A stretch of 64,000 nt of DNA, from the NCBI GenBank assembly GCA_910586065.1, contig CAJUGI010000007.1, forward strand, positions 1 to 64,000. Direction: 5' to 3'. This DNA comes from an uncultured Christensenella sp. (lineage in GTDB: Bacteria > Bacillota > Clostridia > Christensenellales > Borkfalkiaceae). Shown in pieces: positions 18,632-26,303 of the stretch (positions within the stretch are counted from its first letter, which is position 1; each line of letters begins with the position of its first letter). The notes below the pieces were generated by a model that was given only the letters and a program-made list of their open reading frames with translations, was not told the DNA's origin and searched no databases. The position numbers and the translations under genes are program-made.

Positions 18632-19156
18632 GTGAAAGCGGCGGCGGTTAAAATCAATTTTGAGCTTATCGACGAAATAATCAGGGAATCGTTTGCAGAG
18701 GGGCTTATGCCTGAAACGGACAGAACGCTTTATTACAAAATAAATTTGCAATGCGGAAACGCGGGGTTATACGCTTTCGGAGCGAGCGTGTACGCCGAAG
18801 ATATTAAGGCGACAGAGGCTTTTTATGAAAAGTGCGGCGACGCGGAAAGCGCCGGAATTCTTATTAAAAATGTTTCTGATTATGAAGATTTTGCTTTTGT
18901 CCGCACGGACAGGCGGTCTATGTTAAGGTTAATTGCCGAACACATAACGGCCATGCCCGTGAGCGGTATGCCGAAAAACAAATACGTTGCGGCGATTGAT
19001 TTTTTCGGCGAAACGGAAGAAGATTTAAGGTGCGTTGCCGTGGTTGTTTGCGAAAAGCAGAAAGACGAAAAATTCGATTTGTGTGAAGCGGACGGGTTAA
19101 GCGGCTTTTCCAACGGGGATTTTAACGGTTTTTATAAGGTTACGAAATTAAAGTGA
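18632..19156 (+). CDS. Hypothetical protein in the alpha-glucan operon
   Basis: 174 residues. GTG 18632 is chosen because a TTGGGGGG ribosome binding site stands six bases before it; the longer TTG 18602 reading overlaps the GH13 stop. No known domain, signal peptide or membrane helix is seen. It is soluble and mildly acidic, with a YYKINLQCGNAGLYAFGASV segment. The position between two glycogen enzymes suggests a linked role, but no function can be given. Confidence 0.65.
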   Translation: MKAAAVKINFELIDEIIRESFAEGLMPETDRTLYYKINLQCGNAGLYAFGASVYAEDIKATEAFYEKCGDAESAGILIKNVSDYEDFAFVRTDRRSMLRLIAEHITAMPVSGMPKNKYVAAIDFFGETEEDLRCVAVVVCEKQKDEKFDLCEADGLSGFSNGDFNGFYKVTKLK

Positions 19157-19189
19157 CCGTATTAAATAAAGCATATTACGGGGGTAATT

Positions 19190-21274
19190 ATGGAAAATAA
19201 ATTTTTCGGGGATTTGGACAGATACCTTTTTCACCACGGAACGCATTACGAACTCTATAATAAAATGGGCGCGCATATCCGCGAAATAAACGGGGTAAGG
19301 GGCGTGCACTTCGTTTTGTGGGCGCCGAACGCAAAGGCGGTTTGCGTTATATCCGACGGAAACGGCTGGACGCCGTGGCGGGATATTATGGAAAAGGTTG
19401 ACGACGCCATTTGGGAACTTTTTGTGCCCGGTATGTGCGAGGGCGTTAAGTATAAATTTCTTGTCGTCGGCGCGGACGGAAGAGAAGTGCAGAAAATCGA
19501 CCCGTATGCTTTCCGCACTGAATTGCGCCCGCATAACGCTTCTATCGTTGCCAACCTTGAAAACTTTAAGTGGGGCGATGGGAAGTGGCGCAAGGAAAAG
19601 AAGGACGAGAACTTCCTTGAAAAACCGATGGCTGTTTACGAAGTGCATCTGGGTAGCTGGAAGAAAGACCTTTCAAAGTGGGACGAGGACCAGTATTTCG
19701 ATTACAGAACGCTTGCGCACGAGTTGTGCGATTACGTAAAGTGGATGGGGTACACCCACGTTGAGCTTATGGGTATTTGCGAATATCCCTTCGACCCGTC
19801 GTGGGGGTATCAGGTTACGGGCTATTTTGCCCCGACTTCGCGTTACGGTTCGCCCGAAGATTTTATGTATTTTGTAGACCATATGCACCGCAACGGCATA
19901 GGCGTTATTTTGGACTGGGTACCCGCGCACTTCCCCAAGGATAGTTGGGGGCTGGCTGACTTTGACGGCACGCCTCTTTACGAATACGCCGACCCTTTGC
20001 GGGCGGAATATCCCGAGTGGGGTACCAAGGCGTTTGATTTGGGCAAAAAGGAAGTAAGCAACTTTTTAATTGCTTCGGCTTTTTTCTGGGTGGAAAAATA
20101 TCACGTGGACGCGTTGCGCGTTGACGCGGTTGCCGCTATGTTATATACGAGTTTCGGCAGGGAACAGTGGCGGCCGAACGTGCACGGCGGAAACGAGAAT
20201 TTGGAAAGCTTTGAATTTTTCAGGCACTTGAACAGCATAATGCGCCAGCGCACGGACGCTTTTTTAATCGCAGAAGATTCTTCTATTATAGAGGGGATTA
20301 CAAAGCCCGCGAAAAAGGGCGGGTTCGGATTCGGGCTTAAATGGAATATGGGCTGGATGAACGATTCCATTAAATATTATAACAAGGACCCCATTTATCG
20401 TCCTTACCACCACTATTTAATGACGCACACCTTTGAATACATATTCGACGAGCACTATATGCTTGTGTTGTCGCACGACGAGGTGGTTTACGGCAAGGGG
20501 AGCATGATTAACAAGTTCCCCGGCAATAAACAGGACAAGCTGGGCAGTTTGAAAACTGCCTACACGATGATGATGGGGCACCCCGGCAAAAAGCTTTTGT
20601 TTATGGGGCAGGATTTTGCGCAGGAACGCGAGTGGGACTATAAACGCGGTTTGGACTGGTATCTTTGCGACGATGCGGGACACAGGGAAGTTTTGGAGTG
20701 CTACCGCGCGCTGTTGCACCTTTATAATGAGCGCCCCGTGCTGCACAACGACTGCGGCGGACCCGTAACATGCGAATGGATAAACAGCGGCGACTTTAAC
20801 CGCAACATATTCACGTTTATAAGGCGCAACCCGTGGAATTATAATAACGCGCTGATATTCGTTTGTAACTTTGCGCCCGTGGAGCGCTGGGAATTCGGCG
20901 TAGGCGCGCCCGTGGACGGCATATATAAGCGGGTGTTTACCACTTATCCCGACGGTAATCCGCTTGAGATTGAGGCGAAGGAAGAGCTTTGCGACGGCAG
21001 AAGATATAAGTTGACGTTTACGCTGCGTCCGTTTGAATCGGTTATTTTCGAGGTACCTTATAAAGAGGCAACCGAAGAGGAGAAAAAAGCCGAAAAGACG
21101 GTAAAACGGCGCATCAAGCGCGAGCACGACGAGGTCAAAAACGACCTTAGCCACGTGCCGCAGGTGCCCGAATATGACGGAGTTAAGCGCGTTTTAAAGG
21201 CTGAAAAGGCAACGAAAACCGTAAAAAATAAGGCAAAAGAAACCGCAGTTAAAAAGAAAACTACGAAAAAATAA
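19190..21274 (+). CDS. glgB: 1,4-alpha-glucan branching enzyme
   Basis: 694 residues. An N-terminal CBM48 domain (GVHFVLWAPNAKAVCVISD, WELFVPG) precedes the GH13 barrel with branching-enzyme motifs: GYQVTGYFAPTSRYG, DALRVDAVAAMLY (nucleophile Asp near 310), AEDSS (Glu near 361) and LSHDEVVYGKGSM. The enzyme transfers alpha-1,4 glucan chains to make alpha-1,6 branches. After the C-terminal beta domain there is an extra tail of about 65 residues, very rich in Lys, with repeated KATKTVKNK-type runs. This is not part of the usual fold and could bind nucleic acid, glycogen or membrane. No other glg genes are adjacent. Confidence 0.95.
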   Translation: MENKFFGDLDRYLFHHGTHYELYNKMGAHIREINGVRGVHFVLWAPNAKAVCVISDGNGWTPWRDIMEKVDDAIWELFVPGMCEGVKYKFLVVGADGREVQKIDPYAFRTELRPHNASIVANLENFKWGDGKWRKEKKDENFLEKPMAVYEVHLGSWKKDLSKWDEDQYFDYRTLAHELCDYVKWMGYTHVELMGICEYPFDPSWGYQVTGYFAPTSRYGSPEDFMYFVDHMHRNGIGVILDWVPAHFPKDSWGLADFDGTPLYEYADPLRAEYPEWGTKAFDLGKKEVSNFLIASAFFWVEKYHVDALRVDAVAAMLYTSFGREQWRPNVHGGNENLESFEFFRHLNSIMRQRTDAFLIAEDSSIIEGITKPAKKGGFGFGLKWNMGWMNDSIKYYNKDPIYRPYHHYLMTHTFEYIFDEHYMLVLSHDEVVYGKGSMINKFPGNKQDKLGSLKTAYTMMMGHPGKKLLFMGQDFAQEREWDYKRGLDWYLCDDAGHREVLECYRALLHLYNERPVLHNDCGGPVTCEWINSGDFNRNIFTFIRRNPWNYNNALIFVCNFAPVERWEFGVGAPVDGIYKRVFTTYPDGNPLEIEAKEELCDGRRYKLTFTLRPFESVIFEVPYKEATEEEKKAEKTVKRRIKREHDEVKNDLSHVPQVPEYDGVKRVLKAEKATKTVKNKAKETAVKKKTTKK

Positions 21275-21287
21275 AATTTTTGATATA

Positions 21288-21326
21288 AAGAATATCCCCG
21301 TGCAAAATCCGCACGGGGTATTCTTG
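21288..21326 (+). terminator. Terminator after glgB
   Basis: Stem agaatatccccgtgc / gcacggggtattct with a weak T-rich end. Confidence 0.75.
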
Positions 21327-21329
21327 CTG

Positions 21330-21722
21330 AAAGCTTGCCGTTTTTAAATAACTTACGCATTGTTTTAATAGTCAGATTTCCTTATAAGATAATTTTGACT
21401 GACGTAAAAAACCGCACAGCTTTCAAAGTGCGGCGGCTTCTGTCTGTTACGTTTTCAATAAGAAACTTTATGTTGGGTTGTGTTTAACGCTTTTGAAATA
21501 TTGTCTTGCGAAAGGTTTTTTTGTAATTCTGTTTTGTGCGGATATGTTTTTGCAGCCATTGCGGGTAATTTGTTTGAAGACCACAACGGCGACTTTAAGC
21601 TGTTTAAATCGACAAGCCCGTTTGAAAACAAAGTTATATTGATAATACGCGGCAAAATAAGAGAATTACGGTTACAGTACGTATCCTTCTGTATATTTTA
21701 GATATTTTTAAAAGACGAACGT
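21330..21722. other. Intergenic stretch before nadA
   Basis: No supported gene. A hairpin at 21410-21434 (ccgcac / gtgcgg) is followed on the minus strand by six T, so it may terminate something read leftward. Two short antisense reading frames (21480-21701 plus, 21455-21655 minus) both lack a ribosome binding site; one could be a gene remnant. Confidence 0.4.
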
Positions 21723-21723
21723 A

Positions 21724-21755
21724 ACGTCCGACGGCGCGAAAACGCAGTCGGACGT
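21724..21755. promoter_or_regulatory. Inverted repeat just upstream of the nadA promoter
   Basis: Arms acgtccgac (21724-21732) and gtcggacgt (21747-21755) are perfect complements. The repeat ends eight bases before the -35 of nadA. It could be an operator or a terminator of upstream transcription. Confidence 0.5.
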
Positions 21756-21762
21756 AATTTAT

Positions 21763-21791
21763 TTGACACTTTTCCGCCGCGGTAGTATAAT
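21763..21791 (+). promoter_or_regulatory. nadA promoter placed for a leaderless transcript
   Basis: TTGACA (21763-21768), 17-base spacer, perfect TATAAT (21786-21791). Seven bases after the -10 is ATG 21799, and there is no ribosome binding site. Confidence 0.8.
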
Positions 21792-21798
21792 GAAACAG

Positions 21799-22713
21799 AT
21801 GATTAAAGACTTGCAAAGAGAAATTTTAAAACTTAAGAAGCAAAAGGACGCGTGTATTCTGGCGCACAGCTATATGAGCGAGGACGTGTGCGAGGTTGCC
21901 GACTTTACGGGCGACAGCTACGCGCTTTCCGTTAGGGCGAAGAGCGTGCCGCAAAGCACCGTTTTAATGTGCGGGGTGAGATTTATGGCGGAAACGGTTA
22001 AAATGCTTTCGCCGAGCAAAAAAGTTTACCTTGTCAACCCGCAGGCGGGCTGTCCTATGGCGGAGCAGTTCGACAAAGAAATAATTGCGGAAGTAAAGAA
22101 AACTTATCCCGATTACGCTGTGGTGGCGTACATAAACACCACAACCGAGCTTAAAACCATTGCGGACGTTTGCGTGACTTCGGCAAGCGCGGTTAAAATT
22201 TGCCGGGCAATTCCGCAAAAAAATATCCTTTTTATTCCCGACATAAATCTGGGCACGTACGTTAAAGGGCGGGTTCCCGAAAAGAATTTTAAACTTTTGT
22301 CGGGCGGTTGTCCCACGCACGCTAAAATAGAAAAATCCGACGTTGCGGCGGCTAAAAAGGCGCACTCCGAGGCGCTTTTACTCGTTCACCCCGAGTGCAG
22401 ACCCGAAGTAACCGAAGCCGCGGATTTTGTGGGTTCGACCACGGGTATTATGGATTTTGCGATAAAATCGGACAAAGAAGAGTTTATTATAGGCACGGAA
22501 AATTCGATTGTGGAACACTTGCAGTTCAAGTGCCCCGAAAAGAATTTTTATCCGCTTTCAAAGGACCTTGTTTGTCACAATATGAAAATAACCACTTTGC
22601 CCGACGTTTTTAACTGTTTGTCGGGGCGAGGCGGCGAAGAAATTATTTTAGACGAGGAAACGCGGTTAAAGGCGGTTAAGTCTATTGAAAAAATGATAGA
22701 GTACGGCGGTTAG
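21799..22713 (+). CDS. nadA: Quinolinate synthase A
   Basis: 304 residues from ATG 21799. The three Fe-S cysteines of NadA are visible: MCGVRFMAE (about residue 58), HPECRPEV (about 200) and LVCHNMK (about 259), plus SGGCPTHAKI. NadA condenses iminoaspartate with dihydroxyacetone phosphate to quinolinate using a 4Fe-4S cluster. ATG 21790 overlaps the -10 box, so ATG 21799 at the predicted transcription start is preferred. NadB and NadC are not next to it, which is unusual because nadABC often cluster. An Rrf2-type regulator follows. Confidence 0.95.
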   Translation: MIKDLQREILKLKKQKDACILAHSYMSEDVCEVADFTGDSYALSVRAKSVPQSTVLMCGVRFMAETVKMLSPSKKVYLVNPQAGCPMAEQFDKEIIAEVKKTYPDYAVVAYINTTTELKTIADVCVTSASAVKICRAIPQKNILFIPDINLGTYVKGRVPEKNFKLLSGGCPTHAKIEKSDVAAAKKAHSEALLLVHPECRPEVTEAADFVGSTTGIMDFAIKSDKEEFIIGTENSIVEHLQFKCPEKNFYPLSKDLVCHNMKITTLPDVFNCLSGRGGEEIILDEETRLKAVKSIEKMIEYGG

Positions 22714-22868
22714 GAACGCGTATAAGCGGCGCAATAGGGCGTTTGGTTCCGCTTTTCTTAGGGTTGTTTACGGCTTAGTAAACTCCTCTTGAAAATGCCG
22801 CTCGCCTTGTCTTGCTTGCTTCTCTGCGTTTTTACGGTTGCGGTGTTTGCGATAAATCAGAGGGATTT

Positions 22869-23267
22869 ATGTTTATTACGACGAAGGGCAGGAACGCCTT
22901 AAAAATTATGGTGGATTTGGCGCGGCGCGAGGGTGAGGGCTTTATTTCGCTTGCCGACGTTGCCGAAAGACAAAAGGAAAGCCTGAAATATTTGGAGGCT
23001 TCGGCAAAGACGCTTTCTGCGGCGGGGCTGATTGTGAGCGCGCGTGGGAAAAGCGGCGGTTATAAGCTTGCGAAAAAGGCTGAAGAATACACCGCGGCGG
23101 AAATTTTGCAGGCGGGGGAGGGCACGCTTGCACCCGTTTCTTGTCTGAGCGGTTCAACTCCGTGTGAAAACGCTTGCACTTGCCAGACTCTGCCTCTTTT
23201 TAAAGAGCTGGACGAAGTGATTATGAATTTTTTAAATTCCAAAACGCTTGCGGATTTGGTGAAGTAG
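22869..23267 (+). CDS. Rrf2/IscR-type Fe-S responsive transcription regulator
   Basis: 132 residues. Start ATG 22869 follows GAGGG. An N-terminal winged helix (TTKGRNALKIMVDLA, AERQKESLKYLEA, RGKSGGYKLAK) is followed by a cysteine cluster C92, C99, C103 and C105, as in IscR, which binds a 2Fe-2S cluster. It probably controls Fe-S or cysteine metabolism genes. A natural target is the cysteine desulfurase operon about 3 kb downstream, which has a palindrome at its promoter. Confidence 0.9.
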   Translation: MFITTKGRNALKIMVDLARREGEGFISLADVAERQKESLKYLEASAKTLSAAGLIVSARGKSGGYKLAKKAEEYTAAEILQAGEGTLAPVSCLSGSTPCENACTCQTLPLFKELDEVIMNFLNSKTLADLVK

Positions 23268-23312
23268 TGATTTAAAGACGTTTCCATACGTAATCTTATT
23301 AAAGTTAAGTTT

Positions 23313-23345
23313 AAAACGCGCGACATTGTTTCGCGCGTTTTTATT
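23313..23345 (+). terminator. Terminator after the Rrf2 regulator
   Basis: Stem aaaacgcgcga / tcgcgcgtttt followed by T. Confidence 0.85.
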
Positions 23346-23396
23346 ATGCAAAAGCAACGGGCTAATGTTCAATGGAATAAAAAACTTTGCTAATTA

Positions 23397-23425
23397 TTGA
23401 TTTTTTTAGCATAATATGATAAACT
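23397..23425 (+). promoter_or_regulatory. Promoter of the candidate structured RNA
   Basis: TTGATT (23397-23402), 17-base spacer, TAAACT (23420-23425). The expected start (about 23432) is exactly the first base of the outer helix. Confidence 0.6.
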
Positions 23426-23431
23426 GATTAT

Positions 23432-23637
23432 GCTAAACTAACTTAATATGTATCGTTGGGGTATTTTTCTGTTTTAGAGAATATTTTTTTTGCGTTACGA
23501 TAAAACTTGAATTTGATAAAATGCAAATTCCAAATCTTTATCGTAATGAGTATATCCCATTCGTATTAGGTTAGTTTAGCGACAATCGGAATTTGCGTTT
23601 TTGTGCGTCAATTTCGGTTGGCGCACTTTTTATTTTT
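23432..23637 (+). ncRNA. Candidate structured RNA (long rod plus terminator hairpin)
   Basis: Bases 23432-23450 pair with 23562-23580 (19 bp with two G-U pairs). Bases 23457-23464 pair with 23552-23559. A large one-sided bubble of about 30 bases follows, then 23495-23504 pairs with 23537-23546 (10 bp), and 23509-23514 with 23525-23530. A separate hairpin (gtgcg / cgcac) with a T run at 23603-23637 ends it. An alternative pairing (atgcaaattcc at 23521-23531 with ggaatttgcgt at 23588-23598) could act as a switch. The overall rod-bubble shape recalls 6S RNA, but no family consensus is recognised. It could be a regulatory leader of the surface protein gene, or a small inverted-repeat element. Confidence 0.55.
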
Positions 23638-23650
23638 GGAGGAATTATTA

Positions 23651-23668
23651 ATGATAAAAAGAACTTAA
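23651..23668 (+). CDS. Possible five-codon leader ORF
   Basis: ATG-ATA-AAA-AGA-ACT-TAA (MIKRT) has an ideal GGAGG eight bases before it, yet stops at once. It lies between the terminator hairpin and the surface protein gene. It may be a leader peptide or the broken start of an older gene. Confidence 0.3.
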   Translation: MIKRT

Positions 23669-23721
23669 AAAATATTTGAAATACACAACTAATTATTCTA
23701 AATTTTTAAGGAGATTACATA

Positions 23722-25380
23722 ATGAAAACACAACTTTTTAAGAAAACGGCAATGTTAGCGCTAAGTATGTCGTTGTTGATTAGCTTTGCGTTCGGGTTAA
23801 ATTTTGCGGGTTCAAGTTTAAGCAGCGAATCGGCTGACGCAAAAACAGTAGGCGCAATATTTGACATAGGAGACGAAACTTCCGGCTTTAATTCGGAAAA
23901 TTTGACAATACTTTACGACAGAATAAACCGCGGTTCAACTACCTATAAAGAGCTGAGCGACAGCCTTGGGACGGAGAACGGAAAGGTTTTGCGCACCTCT
24001 GCTCAAATGTCGGCATTAGGTATGACAAGTATATTATTGGGCGGATTGAAATGGAATGCTGTGGCGGCTTCAAAGGACGTTAACGGCGACGTGGTTTTAA
24101 CGCTTTGGCTAGCTAACAGTCTTGCTTCCAAATCGTTTGCTAAATGTTCTTCAACTTCCGTAGGGAAATATGCGGCGAACGAATACGGAACGAGTTTTGT
24201 GCGGGCATGCATTGTCGGCGGAGATTATGCCGCAACTGCCTACGCAACAAACACGGCAACACAAGACGAAACGTTAAAAGCTTTTTTAAATAAATATGAA
24301 TCGTTTATTGTAACGCCTTCGCAAATAGAATATCAAGGCGCTGAAAGAGCGTCTGTTTCGTGGGGCGAAAGTAACGATTACATTAATGAAGCGTATAATA
24401 CTATTTCGGGCAGTTGGTCTTCTGCGACGGGGCAAATACAAAATTGTACGGGCTATGGGCAATGGAAGGACGATAAGCTATGGCTTCCTTCAAGAACGGA
24501 AACGGGTTATAATACATCCAATACGGGACTTTGGAATTTGTCCGCCGCCGTAAGAGCGGATAGCTGTCACACCTGGGTGCGTACAGGTACTACCGGTGGA
24601 AGCAGAGGAGAACAAACTTACGCAGTACTTTTGGGGAGCAACGGTAATAGTTTTTATACCGATAATGTCAACAGCTCCGGAGGGCGGCTTGGTTCAGGAA
24701 CTACTTACGTTTCTTACGGCGTGCGCCCCGCATTTCATCTGAATTTAAAATCGGCAGCCAATGCGGCGGGACAGGACACCGGTGAGGACGCGGACGAAAC
24801 GTATTCAGTCGCCGTCCCTGCTTTTAATCCGACAACAGGGTTTGTATTGTCGGCAGACAAGATGACGGCTACCACTACATTTTCATCTGAAATGCGCACG
24901 ATAAGCACAACCGAAATCAATGCAAGCATAACTGTAACGCCGACAAATAATATAACGATTAACGGGGATATAATTACCCTTCCGAAAAACCTTGCGGCAG
25001 GAACTTATTATCTGACTATGAATTTACCTGAGAGCGGTTATATTTGGGAAGATACCGAAAACGCGGACGAAAGACAATTGATTATAATTATAAATGCCGA
25101 AGAGCCGAATCCCGATAAAGACACCGACACCGATAAAGATACCGATACGGGTGCGGACACCGATACTGACACCGATAAGGATACTGATACGGGTGCTGAT
25201 ACCGATAAAGATACCGACGTGGGGACCGATACGGATACCGGAGCAGATTCAGGTGCTGACAAGAATGACAATTTGTTTAAGACACTAAAAATTGTGCTCA
25301 TCGTTTTAGGCGTTGTATTGCTGCTTGTTATGCTGTTATTGCTTATTATATTCCTAAAAAAGCGCAATCGTAAAAAATGA
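23722..25380 (+). CDS. Secreted, membrane-anchored surface protein with a DUF6273-like domain
   Basis: 552 residues. An N-terminal signal peptide (hydrophobic 8-28) is followed by a domain of about 300 residues ending in WLPSRTETG and YGVRPAFHLNL, which resembles DUF6273 found in many gut clostridial surface proteins. Next come an Ig-like region (about 365-455) and an Asp/Thr-rich linker of short repeats (DTDKDTDTGAD, DNA at 25118-25262). The C-terminus is a membrane helix (about 522-545) with a basic KKRNRKK tail. It is thus displayed outside the membrane. Ligand and role are unknown. A structured RNA candidate precedes it. Confidence 0.8.
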   Translation: MKTQLFKKTAMLALSMSLLISFAFGLNFAGSSLSSESADAKTVGAIFDIGDETSGFNSENLTILYDRINRGSTTYKELSDSLGTENGKVLRTSAQMSALGMTSILLGGLKWNAVAASKDVNGDVVLTLWLANSLASKSFAKCSSTSVGKYAANEYGTSFVRACIVGGDYAATAYATNTATQDETLKAFLNKYESFIVTPSQIEYQGAERASVSWGESNDYINEAYNTISGSWSSATGQIQNCTGYGQWKDDKLWLPSRTETGYNTSNTGLWNLSAAVRADSCHTWVRTGTTGGSRGEQTYAVLLGSNGNSFYTDNVNSSGGRLGSGTTYVSYGVRPAFHLNLKSAANAAGQDTGEDADETYSVAVPAFNPTTGFVLSADKMTATTTFSSEMRTISTTEINASITVTPTNNITINGDIITLPKNLAAGTYYLTMNLPESGYIWEDTENADERQLIIIINAEEPNPDKDTDTDKDTDTGADTDTDTDKDTDTGADTDKDTDVGTDTDTGADSGADKNDNLFKTLKIVLIVLGVVLLLVMLLLLIIFLKKRNRKK

Positions 25381-25438
25381 AAATAATTAAATTTTAATAT
25401 AATATCCCGCAAATTGACGGCAAAACGTTTAATTGGTA

Positions 25439-25475
25439 AAAAAAGTTCCCGGATAAATTCCGAGAACTTTTTAGT
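25439..25475. terminator. Bidirectional terminator
   Basis: Arms aaaagttcccgg / ccgagaactttt with A and T runs on either side, between convergent genes. Confidence 0.75.
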
Positions 25476-25510
25476 TTATCGGATAATTGTGTTTTTGCGA
25501 GTCGGCTTTT

Positions 25511-25714
25511 TTATTTTGCGTGGTATTCTTCGAACAAGTCGTTCGGCGTGCATTCCAGAATTTCGCACAAAGCTTGCAAGGTTGAAAATTTAATCATAGT
25601 CGTTTGGTTGTAAACTAATTTGTTGAAATTTTGAAAACTCAAACCTAATTGCATGTTTAGCCAATATTTTGTTTTATCTTTTTCTTTTAAAATTTCTAAA
25701 ATCCTCAATTTCAT
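25511..25714 (-). CDS. XRE/Cro-CI family regulator (small HTH), pair 1
   Basis: 67 residues forming one HTH domain (TKYWLNMQLGLSFQNFNKLV, then STLQALCEILECTPNDLFEE), with no other domain. The ribosome binding site is GGAGGTGAG. It is divergent from a small coiled-coil gene. The shared region contains two matching palindromes, one at each promoter, so this protein probably represses both genes. Confidence 0.85.
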   Translation of the reverse strand: MKLRILEILKEKDKTKYWLNMQLGLSFQNFNKLVYNQTTMIKFSTLQALCEILECTPNDLFEEYHAK

Positions 25715-25732
25715 ATCTCACCTCCGCATACA

Positions 25733-25748
25733 CTAATTTAAACATTAG
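25733..25748. promoter_or_regulatory. Operator 1 of XRE pair 1
   Basis: CTAAT-N6-ATTAG palindrome with core ttaaac, at the expected start of the xre transcript (minus -10 at 25760-25765). Confidence 0.6.
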
Positions 25749-25778
25749 ATAATGCAAAGATTATACGAAAAAAATTGC

Positions 25779-25808
25779 TTGACAAAAAGATATTATGATT
25801 AATATAAT
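25779..25808 (+). promoter_or_regulatory. Promoter of the small coiled-coil gene
   Basis: TTGACA (25779-25784), 18-base spacer, TATAAT (25803-25808). Confidence 0.75.
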
Positions 25809-25819
25809 GTAAACATTAG
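25805..25819. promoter_or_regulatory. Operator 2 of XRE pair 1
   Basis: TAAT-gtaaac-ATTAG matches operator 1 and overlaps the plus-strand -10 and start site. Confidence 0.6.
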
Positions 25820-25839
25820 CTATAATAAAGGCGGTGTAT

Positions 25840-26172
25840 ATGGACGAGATAGAATATAGTTTTGCCGAACTGCGCGAGATTGAAGAGGAAATTATAAAAG
25901 CGGAAAAAAACAGGCGGAAATTTAAAATTTTAAATAAGGCGGTTAAGCTTTATAAAGAGCTTGCCGCCGCCGAAAAAAAGTTAAATTTGCCAAACCGCAC
26001 GAAGGCGGATTTTAAAAGACGTGCGAAGATTTTAACCGAAATTTGCGTTTTGTTCCGCAGGGACGCGGAAAATTCAGCGATAAAAGAGATTAAAAAAGAA
26101 GCCGAACTTTTAAACGGGCTGTACGGCGGCTTAAAACAAGTTTTTGAAAATATTTTAATAAAGACGAATTAA
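25840..26172 (+). CDS. Small coiled-coil hypothetical protein paired with an XRE regulator
   Basis: 110 residues, almost entirely helical and rich in Lys and Glu (FAELREIEEEIIKAEKNRR, FKILNKAVKLYKELAAAEKK). There is no signal peptide or membrane helix. ATG 25840 follows AAGGCGG and is chosen over GTG 25834. Function is unknown. Its divergent pairing with a small XRE repressor is an arrangement often seen in toxin-antitoxin, phage or mobile-element modules, but it has no recognisable toxin motif. Confidence 0.65.
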   Translation: MDEIEYSFAELREIEEEIIKAEKNRRKFKILNKAVKLYKELAAAEKKLNLPNRTKADFKRRAKILTEICVLFRRDAENSAIKEIKKEAELLNGLYGGLKQVFENILIKTN

Positions 26173-26193
26173 AAAATATTATTTTATGTTCTA

Positions 26194-26216
26194 ATTCCTA
26201 TTGACAAAGTAGGAAT
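26194..26216. promoter_or_regulatory. Palindromic operator at the Fe-S operon promoter
   Basis: Arms attccta (26194-26200) and taggaat (26210-26216) flank the -35 box. A third half-site (taggaatt) is at about 26248. A plausible target of the Rrf2 regulator encoded at 22869. Confidence 0.6.
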
Positions 26217-26229
26217 TATTTTTTATAAT
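26201..26229 (+). promoter_or_regulatory. Promoter of the cysteine desulfurase operon
   Basis: TTGACA (26201-26206), 17-base spacer, TATAAT (26224-26229): a consensus promoter, so repression by the overlapping palindrome is likely. Confidence 0.9.
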
Positions 26230-26303
26230 AAAATCATACTGAATAAATAGGAATTAAAATTTTGAAAAACATAAATAGTTTCTGTTTTTCAAAGGAATAT
26301 ACG

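Noticed and set aside
21455..21701. Small genes on either strand between glgB and nadA
   Set aside because: Neither frame has a ribosome binding site or known motif; they overlap antisense to each other.
23432..23637. Firm assignment as 6S RNA
   Set aside because: The rod-bubble shape is suggestive, but the bubble is one-sided and no conserved 6S sequence is recognised, so only a candidate RNA is claimed.
25118..25262. Possible CRISPR array
   Set aside because: Repeats are short, continuous and in frame as Asp/Thr codons, with no spacers. No CRISPR array or cas gene is seen in the window.
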